64,000 nt of DNA from Stieleria neptunia (GTDB lineage Bacteria; Planctomycetota; Planctomycetia; Pirellulales; Pirellulaceae), in NCBI RefSeq assembly GCF_007754155.1, contig NZ_CP037423.1:2294001-2358000 (forward strand), in the 5' to 3' direction. Made by a program: the position numbers and the translations under genes. Below the pieces are notes generated by a model. That model had not been told where the DNA came from. It saw only the letters and a list, made by a program, of their open reading frames with translations, and ran no database searches. Shown here piece by piece: positions 44,285 through 53,857 of this stretch. Each line of letters starts with the position of its first letter. The first letter of the stretch is position 1.

Positions 44285-45517
44285 ATGCCTCAGTTCCAAC
44301 ACGCCACCCTCGCCAACGGACTGCGTATCGTTGCCGAGACGGATCCGCGCAATTACTCGATGTCCTTGGGGTACTTCGTCCGGGCCGGATCGCGAAACGA
44401 ACTCGACCCACAATCCGGGCTCAGCCACTTTCTCGAACACATGATGTTCAAGGGGACGCAGCGGCGGAGTGCCGAAGACGTCAACCGGGAACTCGACGAA
44501 CTCGGCGGCCAATCCAACGCCTACACGTCCGAAGAACAAACGGTTTACTACGCGACCGTGCTGCCCAAGTTCCAGGACCGAATCGTCGACTTGTTGACCG
44601 ACATGATGTCGCCGATTCTTGATGGAGATGAATTCGAGACCGAACGCAACGTCATCTTGGAAGAGATCGCCAAGTACGAAGATCAGCCGCCCTTCGGCGG
44701 ATTCGAACGCGCGATGGAAATCTACTTTTCGCCGCGCGGGTTGGGACGACGCGTGCTCGGGACCAGCGAATCGATCGAAGCGATGACGGCGGCGCGGATG
44801 CGCGACTATTTCAATCAACGCTATCGGCCCGAAAACATCGTGCTGGCCGCCTCCGGCAACGTCGACTTCGACGCACTGGTCGCCGAGATCGAAAAACGCA
44901 CGGCGTCCTGGGGCGACCGAAGGGCCGCGGAAACGCTGGCCGCCGACGACTCCGAATCGATCCCCGAGGGAATCGAGCTGTCCCATCGAGTCGCGACGCC
45001 CGATGCGGTTCAGGCCTACTGCATCCAGATCGGCAACGGGCCCTCCTCGGCCAGCAGCCAGCGGCATGCGGCCCGATTGTTGGCATCCATCCTGGGCGAC
45101 GAAGGCGGCAGCCGATTCTTTTGGGATTTGATCGACACCGGTCGTGCCGAAGTGGCGACCTGTTGGCCCCAGGAATTCAGTGATCGTGGGGCTTGGTTCA
45201 ACTACCTGGTGTGCGTGCCCGACGATTTGGAAAGCAACCAGCGCTTCATCCGCGAAATCATCCGCAGCGTCGTGGAGAAGGGTGTCACCGAAGAAGAGCT
45301 CGAGCAAGCGATCAACAAAACGGCCGCCGGCTACATCATGCAAAGCGAACGGCCGAGCAATCGATTGTTCAGCATCGGAAGCCGTTGGTTGATCCACAAC
45401 GAGTATGTCGATCTGGATCAATCCCTGGCCAACATCCGGTCGGTCGATCAAGCCGCGATCGCGGAAGTCGCCAAAACCTACTTGTCCGAAGAACCGACAG
45501 AAATCCTGGCCATGTGA
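44285..45517 (+). CDS. M16-family zinc peptidase, catalytic subunit
   Basis: 410 aa. The inverted zinc motif HFLEH in GLSHFLEHMMFKGT (about residues 53-66) and the third ligand in NVILEEIAKYED about 70 residues later are intact. It should degrade small peptides, together with the inactive partner encoded 138 bp upstream, as in bacterial processing-peptidase-like M16B pairs. No signal peptide is visible, suggesting a cytoplasmic enzyme. Confidence 0.92.
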   Translation: MPQFQHATLANGLRIVAETDPRNYSMSLGYFVRAGSRNELDPQSGLSHFLEHMMFKGTQRRSAEDVNRELDELGGQSNAYTSEEQTVYYATVLPKFQDRIVDLLTDMMSPILDGDEFETERNVILEEIAKYEDQPPFGGFERAMEIYFSPRGLGRRVLGTSESIEAMTAARMRDYFNQRYRPENIVLAASGNVDFDALVAEIEKRTASWGDRRAAETLAADDSESIPEGIELSHRVATPDAVQAYCIQIGNGPSSASSQRHAARLLASILGDEGGSRFFWDLIDTGRAEVATCWPQEFSDRGAWFNYLVCVPDDLESNQRFIREIIRSVVEKGVTEEELEQAINKTAAGYIMQSERPSNRLFSIGSRWLIHNEYVDLDQSLANIRSVDQAAIAEVAKTYLSEEPTEILAM

Positions 45518-45553
45518 GGCAACGTTGCGAAGCCTTCGTGAGCGGAAGAGTGT

Positions 45554-45721
45554 GAGCGGTCTGTCGCCTTCTTCGGGATCGGTTGAGTCAATGGTGAGCC
45601 GCTGGCCGTAAGACCTCGGGCAGCGTCGCAGTGCCCGGCCGCTTACGCGTCGCGGCTCACGAAATCGACAGACCGCTCGCGCCCTGCCGTTAGAACCGGA
45701 GGGCTTGCGCCCTGCCGCCAA
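45554..45721. repeat. Structured repeat block with nested inverted repeats
   Basis: Outer arms GAGCGGTCTGTCG (45554-45566) and its complement (45666-45678) enclose GTGAGCCGC (45594-45602) and GCGGCTCAC (45652-45660). The block is followed by a 27-bp repeat arm at 45695-45721 (two changes from 14364-14390). It lies between converging genes. Confidence 0.75.
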
Positions 45722-45786
45722 AACCGAGTCGCACATCATTGCGCGATGGGCCCGCCAAGACGCGCGGGCGCCCCGATCACCACCGC

Positions 45787-45996
45787 CTACCGACGCCCGC
45801 CGTAGCGGGACTTACTGGTGACGAACCGATCCAGATCCTTTTCCATTTGGATCAGCTCCTCGTCGAGCCAAGTGGCAAACTCCGCCCGCGAGACGTCTTC
45901 GACCAGCGCGGTGAACTGATCCCAATTCGTTGTGATCACCTGCTTGGCCGATTCGCTCTTCAAACTTGGCGTTTGTTTGTCGCTGGATGTCGACAT
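45787..45996 (-). CDS. Small conserved-looking hypothetical protein
   Basis: 69 aa. An excellent ribosome site (GGAGGG, 7 nt before the ATG) supports it. The sequence is helical and charged (WDQFTALVEDVSRAEFATWLDE in pieces, then LIQMEKDLDRFVTS), ends RYGGRR and has no signal or membrane segment. I do not recognise the family; small proteins of this type are common in Pirellulaceae. Confidence 0.6.
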   Translation of the reverse strand: MSTSSDKQTPSLKSESAKQVITTNWDQFTALVEDVSRAEFATWLDEELIQMEKDLDRFVTSKSRYGGRR

Positions 45997-46481
45997 ATCG
46001 AAACCCTCCGGTTGGGGGTGGTTGTGATGTGATCAAATCTGGAAACCGATTCTCAGTCCCACGTCGGCTCTGCCAGTTAGACGCGCCCACCAAGTCCGGG
46101 GTTCATCGTATTAACAAAGGTTCTTTGGGGAACAATTCTTCAGTAGCAGCAAGCCGCATGCCTTTCTTCGGGCTTGCCGCCGACTTCTTGTCACCTGACC
46201 GTGGATTGCATCCTCTTTTCACGCGAAAAACGACTCGAAAATTTATTTCTGGCAATTTCGAACTCATTCGTCGGCAAGCCCGAGTGTGTCGTTCTGGCGA
46301 CGGTTTGTTGCGAAACTGCCACTTCTTCATGCAGCCGGTGTCTCCGATTGCTCAAAGAGGCCGCACTGCCATAGAATACTCCGTTATCGTCCGATAAAGG
46401 AACCTGTTGCGACTTTAAATGTTTTTTTTGCCCGATTTGAGACACGGGTTACCAGGGTCAACGAAGCGGTGACGGTGGCGG
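45997..46481. other. 485-bp intergenic region, unique and relatively AT-rich
   Basis: Between the start of the small gene and the stop of hrpA. There is a T-run (TTTTTTTT at about 46422) with no clear stem before it. Several short frames exist but none has a ribosome site or protein-like composition. No repeat family member was found here. Confidence 0.5.
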
Positions 46482-49400
46482 TCACTGTTGCGCCAGCCAT
46501 TTTTCACAGCGCTTGGCGGAAATCTTGATCGAGGTGCCTAGCGGCTGGGCAAACAGGCTGACACGCAATTCTTCGATCATCCAACGAAATTCGTCCGCCG
46601 AGCGGGCTTTGGGTTGCTGTTCCGATTCGGGAAAACGCGCGATCCACTGCTGCCAGAGGGCGGCAACGGTTTCGGCACCCGATTGATCGCGTGATCCGGC
46701 CCCGCTACGCAATTTGTCCAGCCGATACGTGATTGCTGACAAATAGCGCGGATAGTGTTGAAGCCACCGCCAGGGTGTGACAGAAAGGAAATCAGGATGA
46801 ATCAGCCAGCGGAGTTGTTCTTGCACGTCCTGGGCGACGGCGGAGAAACGCGAGCGGGAAAGTGACTCGATTTCGCTCCGCATGTTCAGGTAAGACTGGC
46901 CGAACTGCGTCAGCCATTTGGCGACTTCTTGAACGGCGACGGAGATGCGTTCGCCACGATCGACTCGCCGCGCTTCGAATTCCTCTCGGCGACGCACCAG
47001 AGCTTGATTTTCGACAAATGCGATCCGGGCTAGCAGGTCGATCAGCGACGGTTCGAACTGGGCCGCCGGAACCGCGCCGGCGAGTCGGATCTTGGTGTCA
47101 TTGAGTTCGGGCAACCAGCGGACCTGGCGTCTCAGTTCCGCGCGATCGCTGATCGCGAACAAGCGGGTCAGACCCTGCCGCATGATCGCATCGGCGGTCG
47201 CTTGGTCGGCAAACAGTCCGATGGTGACCTGATCCCCCTGGTCGACCAGCGCGGGATACTGCGCGACGCGCACTCCGCCGCGCTCCCGCGTGACATCGAC
47301 CGGCAGATGATCCAGATCGAAGGTCCGCATCGGATCGCTCGGCAACTCGGTATCCACCTGGCCGCCGGTGTCGCCGGACGCTTCGCCACCGCTTGTTGCG
47401 AATTGCCTGGCCAGTGGATCGACCGATCGGCCTTGCGCGACCAGGTTGCCTTCGTCGTCGACGACCGAGATCAGGAACCGCAGATGATCCTCCAGTTTTT
47501 CGTCTTGGAAATCGGATTCGCTGATCGTCATTTCCGCATGCCGTGACATCGCACTGCACAGTGCCGGCATGAAGGGAACTTGGCCGTATTGGGGCAACAG
47601 TTCTTCGTAGAGTTGCTGGGCAACGTCAGCCGCCGGAACCAGGTTACGACGGATCCGTTTGGGCAGCGATTTGATCATCGCGATGATCTTGCCGGGCAAC
47701 AGCCCCGGGACGAGCCAACCGAGTCGATCGTCGCTGATTTGCGAGACTGCTGCTTGGTGGATCCGCAAGCTGACGCCATCGTCTTCGGCACCGGGTTCGT
47801 AACGATACTTCAGCGGCAATTCGGTTTTGCCGACGGCCAGCTGGTCGGGAAACGCTTCGTTGGAGATTTCATCCGTGGCGATGTCGATCAAATCGGACGG
47901 CATCATGAACAACGTCGTCTCGTCGGCCTGCATGTCGGGGCGGTCATGCAACCAGGCCGACAGGGCAGCCGAATCGGTCAAGCGGCCGACCCAATCGGGC
48001 ACCGGCATGGCTTTGGCCAGTTTCTCCAGTCGTCCCTTGTCACAGACCTCGGCCGGCAGACGTTGCTGGTAGAACTGCGCGATCACGTAGTCATCGACGA
48101 CCATGTCGCGTCGTCGCGTCTTGGCGGCCAGGATCTCGAATGATTCGCGGAGTGATCGGTTGTGTCGAACAAATCTGGCGTTCGTCTGCAGTTGTTGTTC
48201 GACCAGTCCGTGTTGGATCAACAGGTCGCGCGCGGTGGCCGGATCGACCGGCGGCAGCGGCACACGGCGGCGGACGACGATCGGCAATCCGAACAGGGAT
48301 TGGCGTTGATAACAAAACGCACCGCCCGCCTTCTGGCTCCAGTGTGGATCGCTGAACGAGGACTTGAGCAGGTGCGCGGCGATCGATTCGATCCACTGCG
48401 GCTGGATTTTCGCCACGGTACGGGCATATTGTTTGCTGGTTTCGACCAGTTCGGCGGCGACGATCCACTTCGGTTTGGAATCGAACACGCCGCTGCCCGG
48501 CCACAGGAACAGCTTTAAATTGCGTGGACCCAGGTAGACGTTTTTTTCGCCGGCCAGGGCGACGCCGGACAGGAAACCGCTCAGCAGCGCCTGGTGGACC
48601 GCCGCGTAACGTTCTTTGGCGATCGTGTGTTTGGTTTGATCGTCGGCGAATTGAATCGTCCCGATTCGCCGTCGCGGGGACGATGCACCAGTGGCCCGCG
48701 AGCGGTTCAGGTCCAACGCGATCTCGCGGAGTTGGCGGTAGGTGTCGGCCCATTCCCGCATGCGTGTCGGCGACAGGAAACGCCGACGCAGTTGTCGCGT
48801 CAGTTTGGACCGCGAACAATCGGCGCGCGCCTGTTCGTAGTACCGCCACAGTCGGAGGAACGATAGAAAATCGCTTTCGGCGTCGCGGAATTCCGCGTGG
48901 GCCTGATCGGCCGCCTGCTGTTGGTCTTGCGGACGTTGCCGGGGATCGGGGATTTCCATCGCCGCCGCGATCGGCAAGATTTCCGGCAGCACCCCCAGCT
49001 CGTCCGCAGCCAGAATGATGCGTCCGATCCGCGGGTCGACCGGCATGCGACCGAGCGATTTTCCGATCGCCGTCAATTCTTGTTGTTCGTCGATCGCACC
49101 GAGTTCCAACAACGTCTGCACGCCTTCGCGGATCGATTCCGGACGCGGGACATCCAACAGCGGCAACGAATCCAGCGATCCGAATCCCAGCATTTTACTT
49201 TGCAGGACGACCGACGCCAGGTTCGTGCGACGGATCTCGGGTGTCGTGAAGGCATCACGCGACTCCAAGTCCATGGCCGAATACAGCCGCACACAGACGC
49301 CGGGGCCGACGCGACCGCAGCGACCGGCACGCTGTTTCGCGCTGGCCTGTGAAACCGGTTCGATCGGCAACCGTTGCAGTTTGCTGCGCGGGCTGTAGCG

Positions 49401-50657
49401 GCTGATGCGAGCGGTGCCCGTGTCGATCACCGAGCGAATGCCGGGCACGGTCAACGAGCTTTCGGCCACGTTGGTCGCAAAGATCAGCCGTTGTTTTTGG
49501 CCGCTGGGATGAAAGATCCGCTGTTGATCTTTTTGCGGCAACCGCGCGTACAGCGGCAGGATTTCGACGCGTCCCTCCAACCCCAAGCGTTTGTAATGAC
49601 CGGCCACACGGTGGGACACCAAACGGATGTCGCGTTCGGTGGGCAGAAAGATCAGCGTGTCGCCGCCGCCGCCGTGACCGCGCGACAGATCTTTGATCCC
49701 GGCGATCACGTGCTGCGGCAAGTCGTAGGAACGATTCTCGTCGGCGACGTCTTCCCAAGGCAAATAACGCATCTCGACGGGGTAGCCGCGGCCTTCGACG
49801 GTCAAGATCGGCGCCGGTCCGTGTTCGTCGCCAAAGTGTTCGGCGAAGCGTTCGGCGTCGATCGTGGCCGAGGTGATGATCAGTTTCAGATCGGGGCGTT
49901 TTTGTAGCAGCCCACGCAGGTAGGCGAGCAAGAAATCGATGTTCAACGAGCGTTCGTGCGCTTCGTCGATGATGATCGTGTCATATTGGTCAAGGAACCG
50001 ATCCGAACCGGTTTCCGCCAGCAGGATGCCGTCGGTCATCAGTTTGATCATCGTTTCGGGACCGGTCTGGTCGCCGAAGCGAACTTGGTAACCGACTTGC
50101 TGTCCGAGTGGACATTGCATCTCCTCGCACAACCGCGTGGCGATGCTGCGGGCGGCCAGACGCCGCGGTTGGGTGTGCCCGATCATCGCGGCCCGACCCC
50201 GACCGGCTTCCAGACAGAACTTGGGCAACTGGGTGCTCTTGCCGCTGCCGGTTTCGCCGCAAATGACGATCACCTGCCGCGTCTGAATCAGCTCGATGAT
50301 CTGATCCTTGTAGCCCGTGATCGGCAGCTCGGACGGGTAGTCCAGCAGCGGTTGATAGGCTTCGCGTTGTTGGCGGCGGGCGATCGACTGGGCCAGCCGC
50401 GATTCGAATTCCTCGTTGGAAAGTCGCTTTTGCTGGCGTCGGAGCCGAAACTGGTCGGCCCGCATCGCGTTGTCGATCACCAACCGATCGCGGGGGATGT
50501 CGGCGACGTCGAGCAGGGTCGGGGATTCAGACGCGGGGGCTTTCGCGGACGCTTCCGGTCGGGCAACGTCGCCCTCGTCACCACCCGACGATGCCGAGGT
50601 CGCCTCGTCGGGCTCGGGCTGAGGCTCCAATCGAGGGCTGGAAGGTTTGAAATTCAT
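46482..50657 (-). CDS. hrpA: ATP-dependent RNA helicase HrpA
   Basis: 1391 aa, close to the usual HrpA length. DEAH-box motifs: I GETGSGKSTQ, II DEAHERS, III SATIDAERF, VI QRAGRCGRVGPG. The long C-terminal region is the HrpA-specific extension (OB fold and DUF3418). HrpA rescues stalled or collided ribosomes and remodels mRNA in other bacteria. The Ser/Ala/Glu-rich N-terminus (about residues 1-45) is a variable tail. The ATG at 50657 is chosen as the first Met before this tail; the open frame upstream is not protein-like. Confidence 0.95.
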   Translation of the reverse strand: MNFKPSSPRLEPQPEPDEATSASSGGDEGDVARPEASAKAPASESPTLLDVADIPRDRLVIDNAMRADQFRLRRQQKRLSNEEFESRLAQSIARRQQREAYQPLLDYPSELPITGYKDQIIELIQTRQVIVICGETGSGKSTQLPKFCLEAGRGRAAMIGHTQPRRLAARSIATRLCEEMQCPLGQQVGYQVRFGDQTGPETMIKLMTDGILLAETGSDRFLDQYDTIIIDEAHERSLNIDFLLAYLRGLLQKRPDLKLIITSATIDAERFAEHFGDEHGPAPILTVEGRGYPVEMRYLPWEDVADENRSYDLPQHVIAGIKDLSRGHGGGGDTLIFLPTERDIRLVSHRVAGHYKRLGLEGRVEILPLYARLPQKDQQRIFHPSGQKQRLIFATNVAESSLTVPGIRSVIDTGTARISRYSPRSKLQRLPIEPVSQASAKQRAGRCGRVGPGVCVRLYSAMDLESRDAFTTPEIRRTNLASVVLQSKMLGFGSLDSLPLLDVPRPESIREGVQTLLELGAIDEQQELTAIGKSLGRMPVDPRIGRIILAADELGVLPEILPIAAAMEIPDPRQRPQDQQQAADQAHAEFRDAESDFLSFLRLWRYYEQARADCSRSKLTRQLRRRFLSPTRMREWADTYRQLREIALDLNRSRATGASSPRRRIGTIQFADDQTKHTIAKERYAAVHQALLSGFLSGVALAGEKNVYLGPRNLKLFLWPGSGVFDSKPKWIVAAELVETSKQYARTVAKIQPQWIESIAAHLLKSSFSDPHWSQKAGGAFCYQRQSLFGLPIVVRRRVPLPPVDPATARDLLIQHGLVEQQLQTNARFVRHNRSLRESFEILAAKTRRRDMVVDDYVIAQFYQQRLPAEVCDKGRLEKLAKAMPVPDWVGRLTDSAALSAWLHDRPDMQADETTLFMMPSDLIDIATDEISNEAFPDQLAVGKTELPLKYRYEPGAEDDGVSLRIHQAAVSQISDDRLGWLVPGLLPGKIIAMIKSLPKRIRRNLVPAADVAQQLYEELLPQYGQVPFMPALCSAMSRHAEMTISESDFQDEKLEDHLRFLISVVDDEGNLVAQGRSVDPLARQFATSGGEASGDTGGQVDTELPSDPMRTFDLDHLPVDVTRERGGVRVAQYPALVDQGDQVTIGLFADQATADAIMRQGLTRLFAISDRAELRRQVRWLPELNDTKIRLAGAVPAAQFEPSLIDLLARIAFVENQALVRRREEFEARRVDRGERISVAVQEVAKWLTQFGQSYLNMRSEIESLSRSRFSAVAQDVQEQLRWLIHPDFLSVTPWRWLQHYPRYLSAITYRLDKLRSGAGSRDQSGAETVAALWQQWIARFPESEQQPKARSADEFRWMIEELRVSLFAQPLGTSIKISAKRCEKWLAQQ

Positions 50658-51139
50658 GGAGCAGGGGAACAGAAAACGCGGCGAAGAAGTCAGGTGGAAG
50701 ACCACACGGTACGAAATTATCGCCGGCCTGACAGTGGGCGGGGCAGGCAAACGACCAAGCCCCAGGGACACTGGCAGGACACCCGCCGGTTCGCGCCGGC
50801 GCCGGTTCCGGGTTGGACGTCATCCTCGCTGCGATCCACCCTCCCTGAAGGACGTCGCTTCTTTTACTGCAGGATTTGGCAACCGATTTAGATTCTCTCC
50901 CTCTGGGAGAGACGGCGTTTGCGCAGCAAGCAAACGCCAGAGAGGGCCGGCGGCTTGCGAAAGGCTTGACGGCTTCCGCTACGATCCACTCCGCCACTTA
51001 GACAATCGACGTCCCCCAGGGAGGGTGGCTCTCAAAACCTCGCATCAATCTTTCGAAAACCCTGAGACAGATAGCTCCCGGTAACATCCTTGTCTCAGTT
51101 GCAACGCCCGAGGGCGTCAGAAAAGGAACGCGGACGCTG
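50658..51139. other. 482-bp divergent intergenic region holding MITE-like copy 3
   Basis: The region between divergent hrpA and the sigma operon. The MITE-like element occupies 50836-51028. The 110 bp after it lead into the sigma factor gene and should carry that operon's promoter. No gene is accepted. Confidence 0.6.
50836..51028 (+). repeat. MITE-like dispersed element, copy 3, with terminal inverted repeats
   Basis: 193 bp. Ends CCACCCTCCCTG (50836-50847) and CAGGGAGGGTGG (51017-51028) are perfect complements; with the adjoining GGACGTCG/CGACGTCC the match is 20 of 22. Inside are the hairpins CTCTCCCTCTGGGAGAG and GGCGTTTGC..GCAAACGCC. It has no coding capacity. No clear target duplication is seen. 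Confidence 0.85.
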
Positions 51140-51667
51140 ATGTCGATGTGCCCCCAAGAACTTGCCGAAACGTGGAACCGCTATTCGTCGCGGTTGTTGC
51201 TGATCGCCCGCGCGATCGGCGAGCCGGCCGAGGATGCGGTGCAGGAGGCTTTTCTTCAGCTCGCCCGCCAATCGCCGCCACCGGACGATCCCTTTGCATG
51301 GCTGGTCACCGTGACGCGAAACCAGATCTTGCAGTGGCGTCGCAGCGGAGATCGCCGACGCCGTCGCGAGCAGACGACGCAAGGTCATGTTTGGTTCGAC
51401 GACGCCCACCGCCGGGTCGAAGTCCAATTGGACGCCCGGCAAGTGACCGACGCGTTGGTGATGTTGGACGCCGAGACCCGACAGGTCATCGTGATGCATT
51501 TATGGGGCGAAATGAGTTTCGACAAGATCGCCGAGGTCATGGGCTGTTCACGTTCGACAGCCCACCGTGTCTTCCAAGCAGGCATCCGATTGATGCGGCA
51601 ACAGTTCAAACCCTCTCCAGACGCTCAACCCGGAGTCTCCGTTCAAGGAGCCATCAGCGATGAATGA
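51140..51667 (+). CDS. ECF sigma factor, first gene of a coupled operon
   Basis: 175 aa. Region 2 (GEPAEDAVQEAFLQLAR and FAWLVTVTRNQIL) and region 4 (LDAETRQVIVMHLWGEMSF, IAEVMGCSRSTAHRVFQAG) are clear for an ECF sigma factor. Met1 and Met3 are both possible starts. It overlaps the next gene by 8 bp, and that gene encodes a single-pass membrane protein, the usual place and build of an anti-sigma factor. Expression of the exported proteins further down is thus probably under its control, possibly as an autoregulated operon. Confidence 0.88.
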   Translation: MSMCPQELAETWNRYSSRLLLIARAIGEPAEDAVQEAFLQLARQSPPPDDPFAWLVTVTRNQILQWRRSGDRRRRREQTTQGHVWFDDAHRRVEVQLDARQVTDALVMLDAETRQVIVMHLWGEMSFDKIAEVMGCSRSTAHRVFQAGIRLMRQQFKPSPDAQPGVSVQGAISDE

Positions 51668-52352
51668 GACAAACGATCCACTCGACGACGCTTTCGCCGA
51701 GCAACTCAAAGCGTTGGTTCCCGCTTCGATGCCCGGCGGACAGCGATCCGACGACCAACCCGCTCTGGCGAGCATGCTGTACCAAGCCGGGTATCAGGCC
51801 GGTCGCGAGCAACATGTCCATCGCCTCGCGGCATCGCGTCACACCACCACCTGGTTCTCGATCGTGGCCGCCAGTCTGTTGACGGCCATCTTGACCATGC
51901 CGGTCGCCTATCGGGTCGGGCAACGATCCCTGGAAACGGACTCCGGTGTGATCGGCTCCGGTGTGATTGCCGGGGGCGAGGAAGTGAATCAACAGGGCAC
52001 GGTCGATCCCGCCGCAGCGAGCCGCGCCGAAGTTCAGCGTGTCAATGAGCGGACTGGAAAACCGGGCGAGTCACCGTCACCGATCGCCCCGAAGCTTGAT
52101 TCCGAAAACACGCCGGCGTCGTTTGCCGTGACGCCATTCGATTTCAAGCAGCTCGCGCGGCTGTGGCAACCCGCCTGGAAATTGCGCGAGCCGTCGGCCG
52201 ACACGCTGACCGCGTTTCACGGAGCTTCGCTGGAGGATCTTCCGCGTTCCGCTTGGACCTTCGCTCCCGACGATCCGATGCTTCCGCGCGAAACGCTGTC
52301 GGCCGGCGATCTTGCAGATTTCACCCTTGGACTTGAGGTCAATCATCGATGA
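51660..52352 (+). CDS. Single-pass membrane protein, probable anti-sigma factor
   Basis: 230 aa. A cytoplasmic-type N-terminus of about 63 residues is followed by one membrane helix (FSIVAASLLTAILTMPVAY, about residues 66-84) and a Pro/Ser-rich then globular outside part. Position straight after an ECF sigma gene, with 8-bp overlap, and topology suggest an anti-sigma factor. It has no recognisable zinc-binding HxxxCxxC anti-sigma motif, so the family is not one I know. It overlaps the next gene by 4 bp (ATGA). Confidence 0.7.
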   Translation: MNETNDPLDDAFAEQLKALVPASMPGGQRSDDQPALASMLYQAGYQAGREQHVHRLAASRHTTTWFSIVAASLLTAILTMPVAYRVGQRSLETDSGVIGSGVIAGGEEVNQQGTVDPAAASRAEVQRVNERTGKPGESPSPIAPKLDSENTPASFAVTPFDFKQLARLWQPAWKLREPSADTLTAFHGASLEDLPRSAWTFAPDDPMLPRETLSAGDLADFTLGLEVNHR

Positions 52353-53857
52353 ATGTTTTCCCCGGCAAACCTGTCGTGATTCTCTGCTGCTTCGCGGCGG
52401 CTGTCTGGACGCAACTCAGCCATGGACAGGTGATGCGGTCGCCGGCCATCGAAAAAAGTGAGACGGTGGTCGAACCGGCAAGTCCATCGCCCCCGTTGGT
52501 GCTTCACGCCCGGCAACAGAGCGACCCGCCGCTGCGCTATCGATTGTGGCCGGCTCCCGAGCGACGTCGTCCGCGTGGCGCGATGGTGGCGGTCAACCGT
52601 TCCATGCTGTTGGTCGCTCAGGTCTCGGCGAAACAAAAACGTGACTTTTTGGATCGTTACGATGCCTGGTCGCAGATGCCCCTGGACGAGCTTCCGGTCG
52701 AGCAGGCCAAGGCGAGTTGCTTGCCGTTTGAAACCGCGATCGGCGTCTTGCGGACGGGCGAGAATTGGATGGACTTGAAGTACGATCTCGGGTTGGAAGA
52801 CATGTCGTTTTCCGAGAAGTTGGGGACGCTACTTCCCGAACTCCAGGAATCGCGAGATCTGGCGCGTCTGCTGTGCATGCGTGCCCGCGTCGCCGCAGCT
52901 GAACACCGCTGGACGGACGCCGTCGACGATCTGCGTTTGGGATTCCGACTCTCCGAAATCACCGCCCACAGCACCAATACGCTGCTCAGTCGCTTGATCG
53001 GGATTGCGATCTCCGAATCGTTGCTCGAGACGATCGAGTCGATGATCCAGCAGCCGGACTGTCCCAACCTTTATTGGGCGCTGGCGGGGTTGCCTGTCGA
53101 CCGCCTGTTTGAAATGCGTGAAGCGATCGAATACGAATCGACGGTGGCCTACCACGCCGGCATCCTGGCGGGACTGGACGAACTACCCGACGAAATCATC
53201 GGCGAAGCAAGGGCGTTGAATCGACTCAAGGAATTGTCCGATGTGATTGCGACGATGTACGATTCGGTCAACACGCCGGCTGAAACGACTTGGCTGCATC
53301 AATTGTCGACCGGCGTGCTGATCACGATGATGGTTCAGCCGTCTCGTCAGCTGTTGCTTGAAAACGACGACTGGAAAGAACGCGTCGATGAACTCTCCGA
53401 CGCCGAAGCCGTGTTGCGGGCGAGCGATTTCGAATTGTCTCGGATTCGCGAGCGATGGTTGGCTTGGTCGTTGTTGCCCAGTGATTTGTGGGACGTCAGC
53501 AAGGCCGAACGCGACGCGGCGATGAAGGTTTCAACGGACACGGTCACGCTCGGGGGACAATTGGCTCGCGTCATGTTGCCCTCGTTCCAAACTGCGACAT
53601 CGAGTGGGCTGGACGTCAAACAGCAGCATCATCGATTGCTGACATTGGAAGCGTTGCGGATGCATGCCGCTGAAACGGGGGCGTTGCCCGAGGCGATCGA
53701 CAATCTCACCCCCGTGCCGGCCTGGTTGGACCCGATCTCGCGCAAACCGTTCGTCTATCTTCGACAGACACCCACCGAAGCCACGCTGTCGCGTGCCGCA
53801 GGGCGACGCAACAAAGAAAACCTTACCCTTTCGATCAATCTGCAGGTGACACAATGA
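52349..53857 (+). CDS. Exported helical protein, function unknown
   Basis: 502 aa. The signal peptide is VVILCCFAAAVWTQLSHGQ. The mature part is mostly alpha-helical (ARLLCMRARVAAAEHRWTDA and RLSEITAHSTNTLLSRLIGI, shown in parts), with a short beta C-terminus ending KENLTLSINLQ. No enzyme motif was recognised. Its ATG overlaps the stop of the upstream gene (ATGA), and its own stop overlaps the next start in the same way, so the four proteins are made together, probably as one system at the cell envelope. Confidence 0.7.
   Translation: MNVFPGKPVVILCCFAAAVWTQLSHGQVMRSPAIEKSETVVEPASPSPPLVLHARQQSDPPLRYRLWPAPERRRPRGAMVAVNRSMLLVAQVSAKQKRDFLDRYDAWSQMPLDELPVEQAKASCLPFETAIGVLRTGENWMDLKYDLGLEDMSFSEKLGTLLPELQESRDLARLLCMRARVAAAEHRWTDAVDDLRLGFRLSEITAHSTNTLLSRLIGIAISESLLETIESMIQQPDCPNLYWALAGLPVDRLFEMREAIEYESTVAYHAGILAGLDELPDEIIGEARALNRLKELSDVIATMYDSVNTPAETTWLHQLSTGVLITMMVQPSRQLLLENDDWKERVDELSDAEAVLRASDFELSRIRERWLAWSLLPSDLWDVSKAERDAAMKVSTDTVTLGGQLARVMLPSFQTATSSGLDVKQQHHRLLTLEALRMHAAETGALPEAIDNLTPVPAWLDPISRKPFVYLRQTPTEATLSRAAGRRNKENLTLSINLQVTQ

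Noticed and set aside
46103..46330. Short minus-strand frame of 75 codons in the hrpA/small-gene gap
   Set aside because: No ribosome site, no conserved-looking composition; cannot be distinguished from chance.
50836..51028. Target-site duplication for MITE-like copy 3
   Set aside because: The flanks (ending TGCGAT on the left, starting CTCTCA on the right) share no convincing direct repeat.
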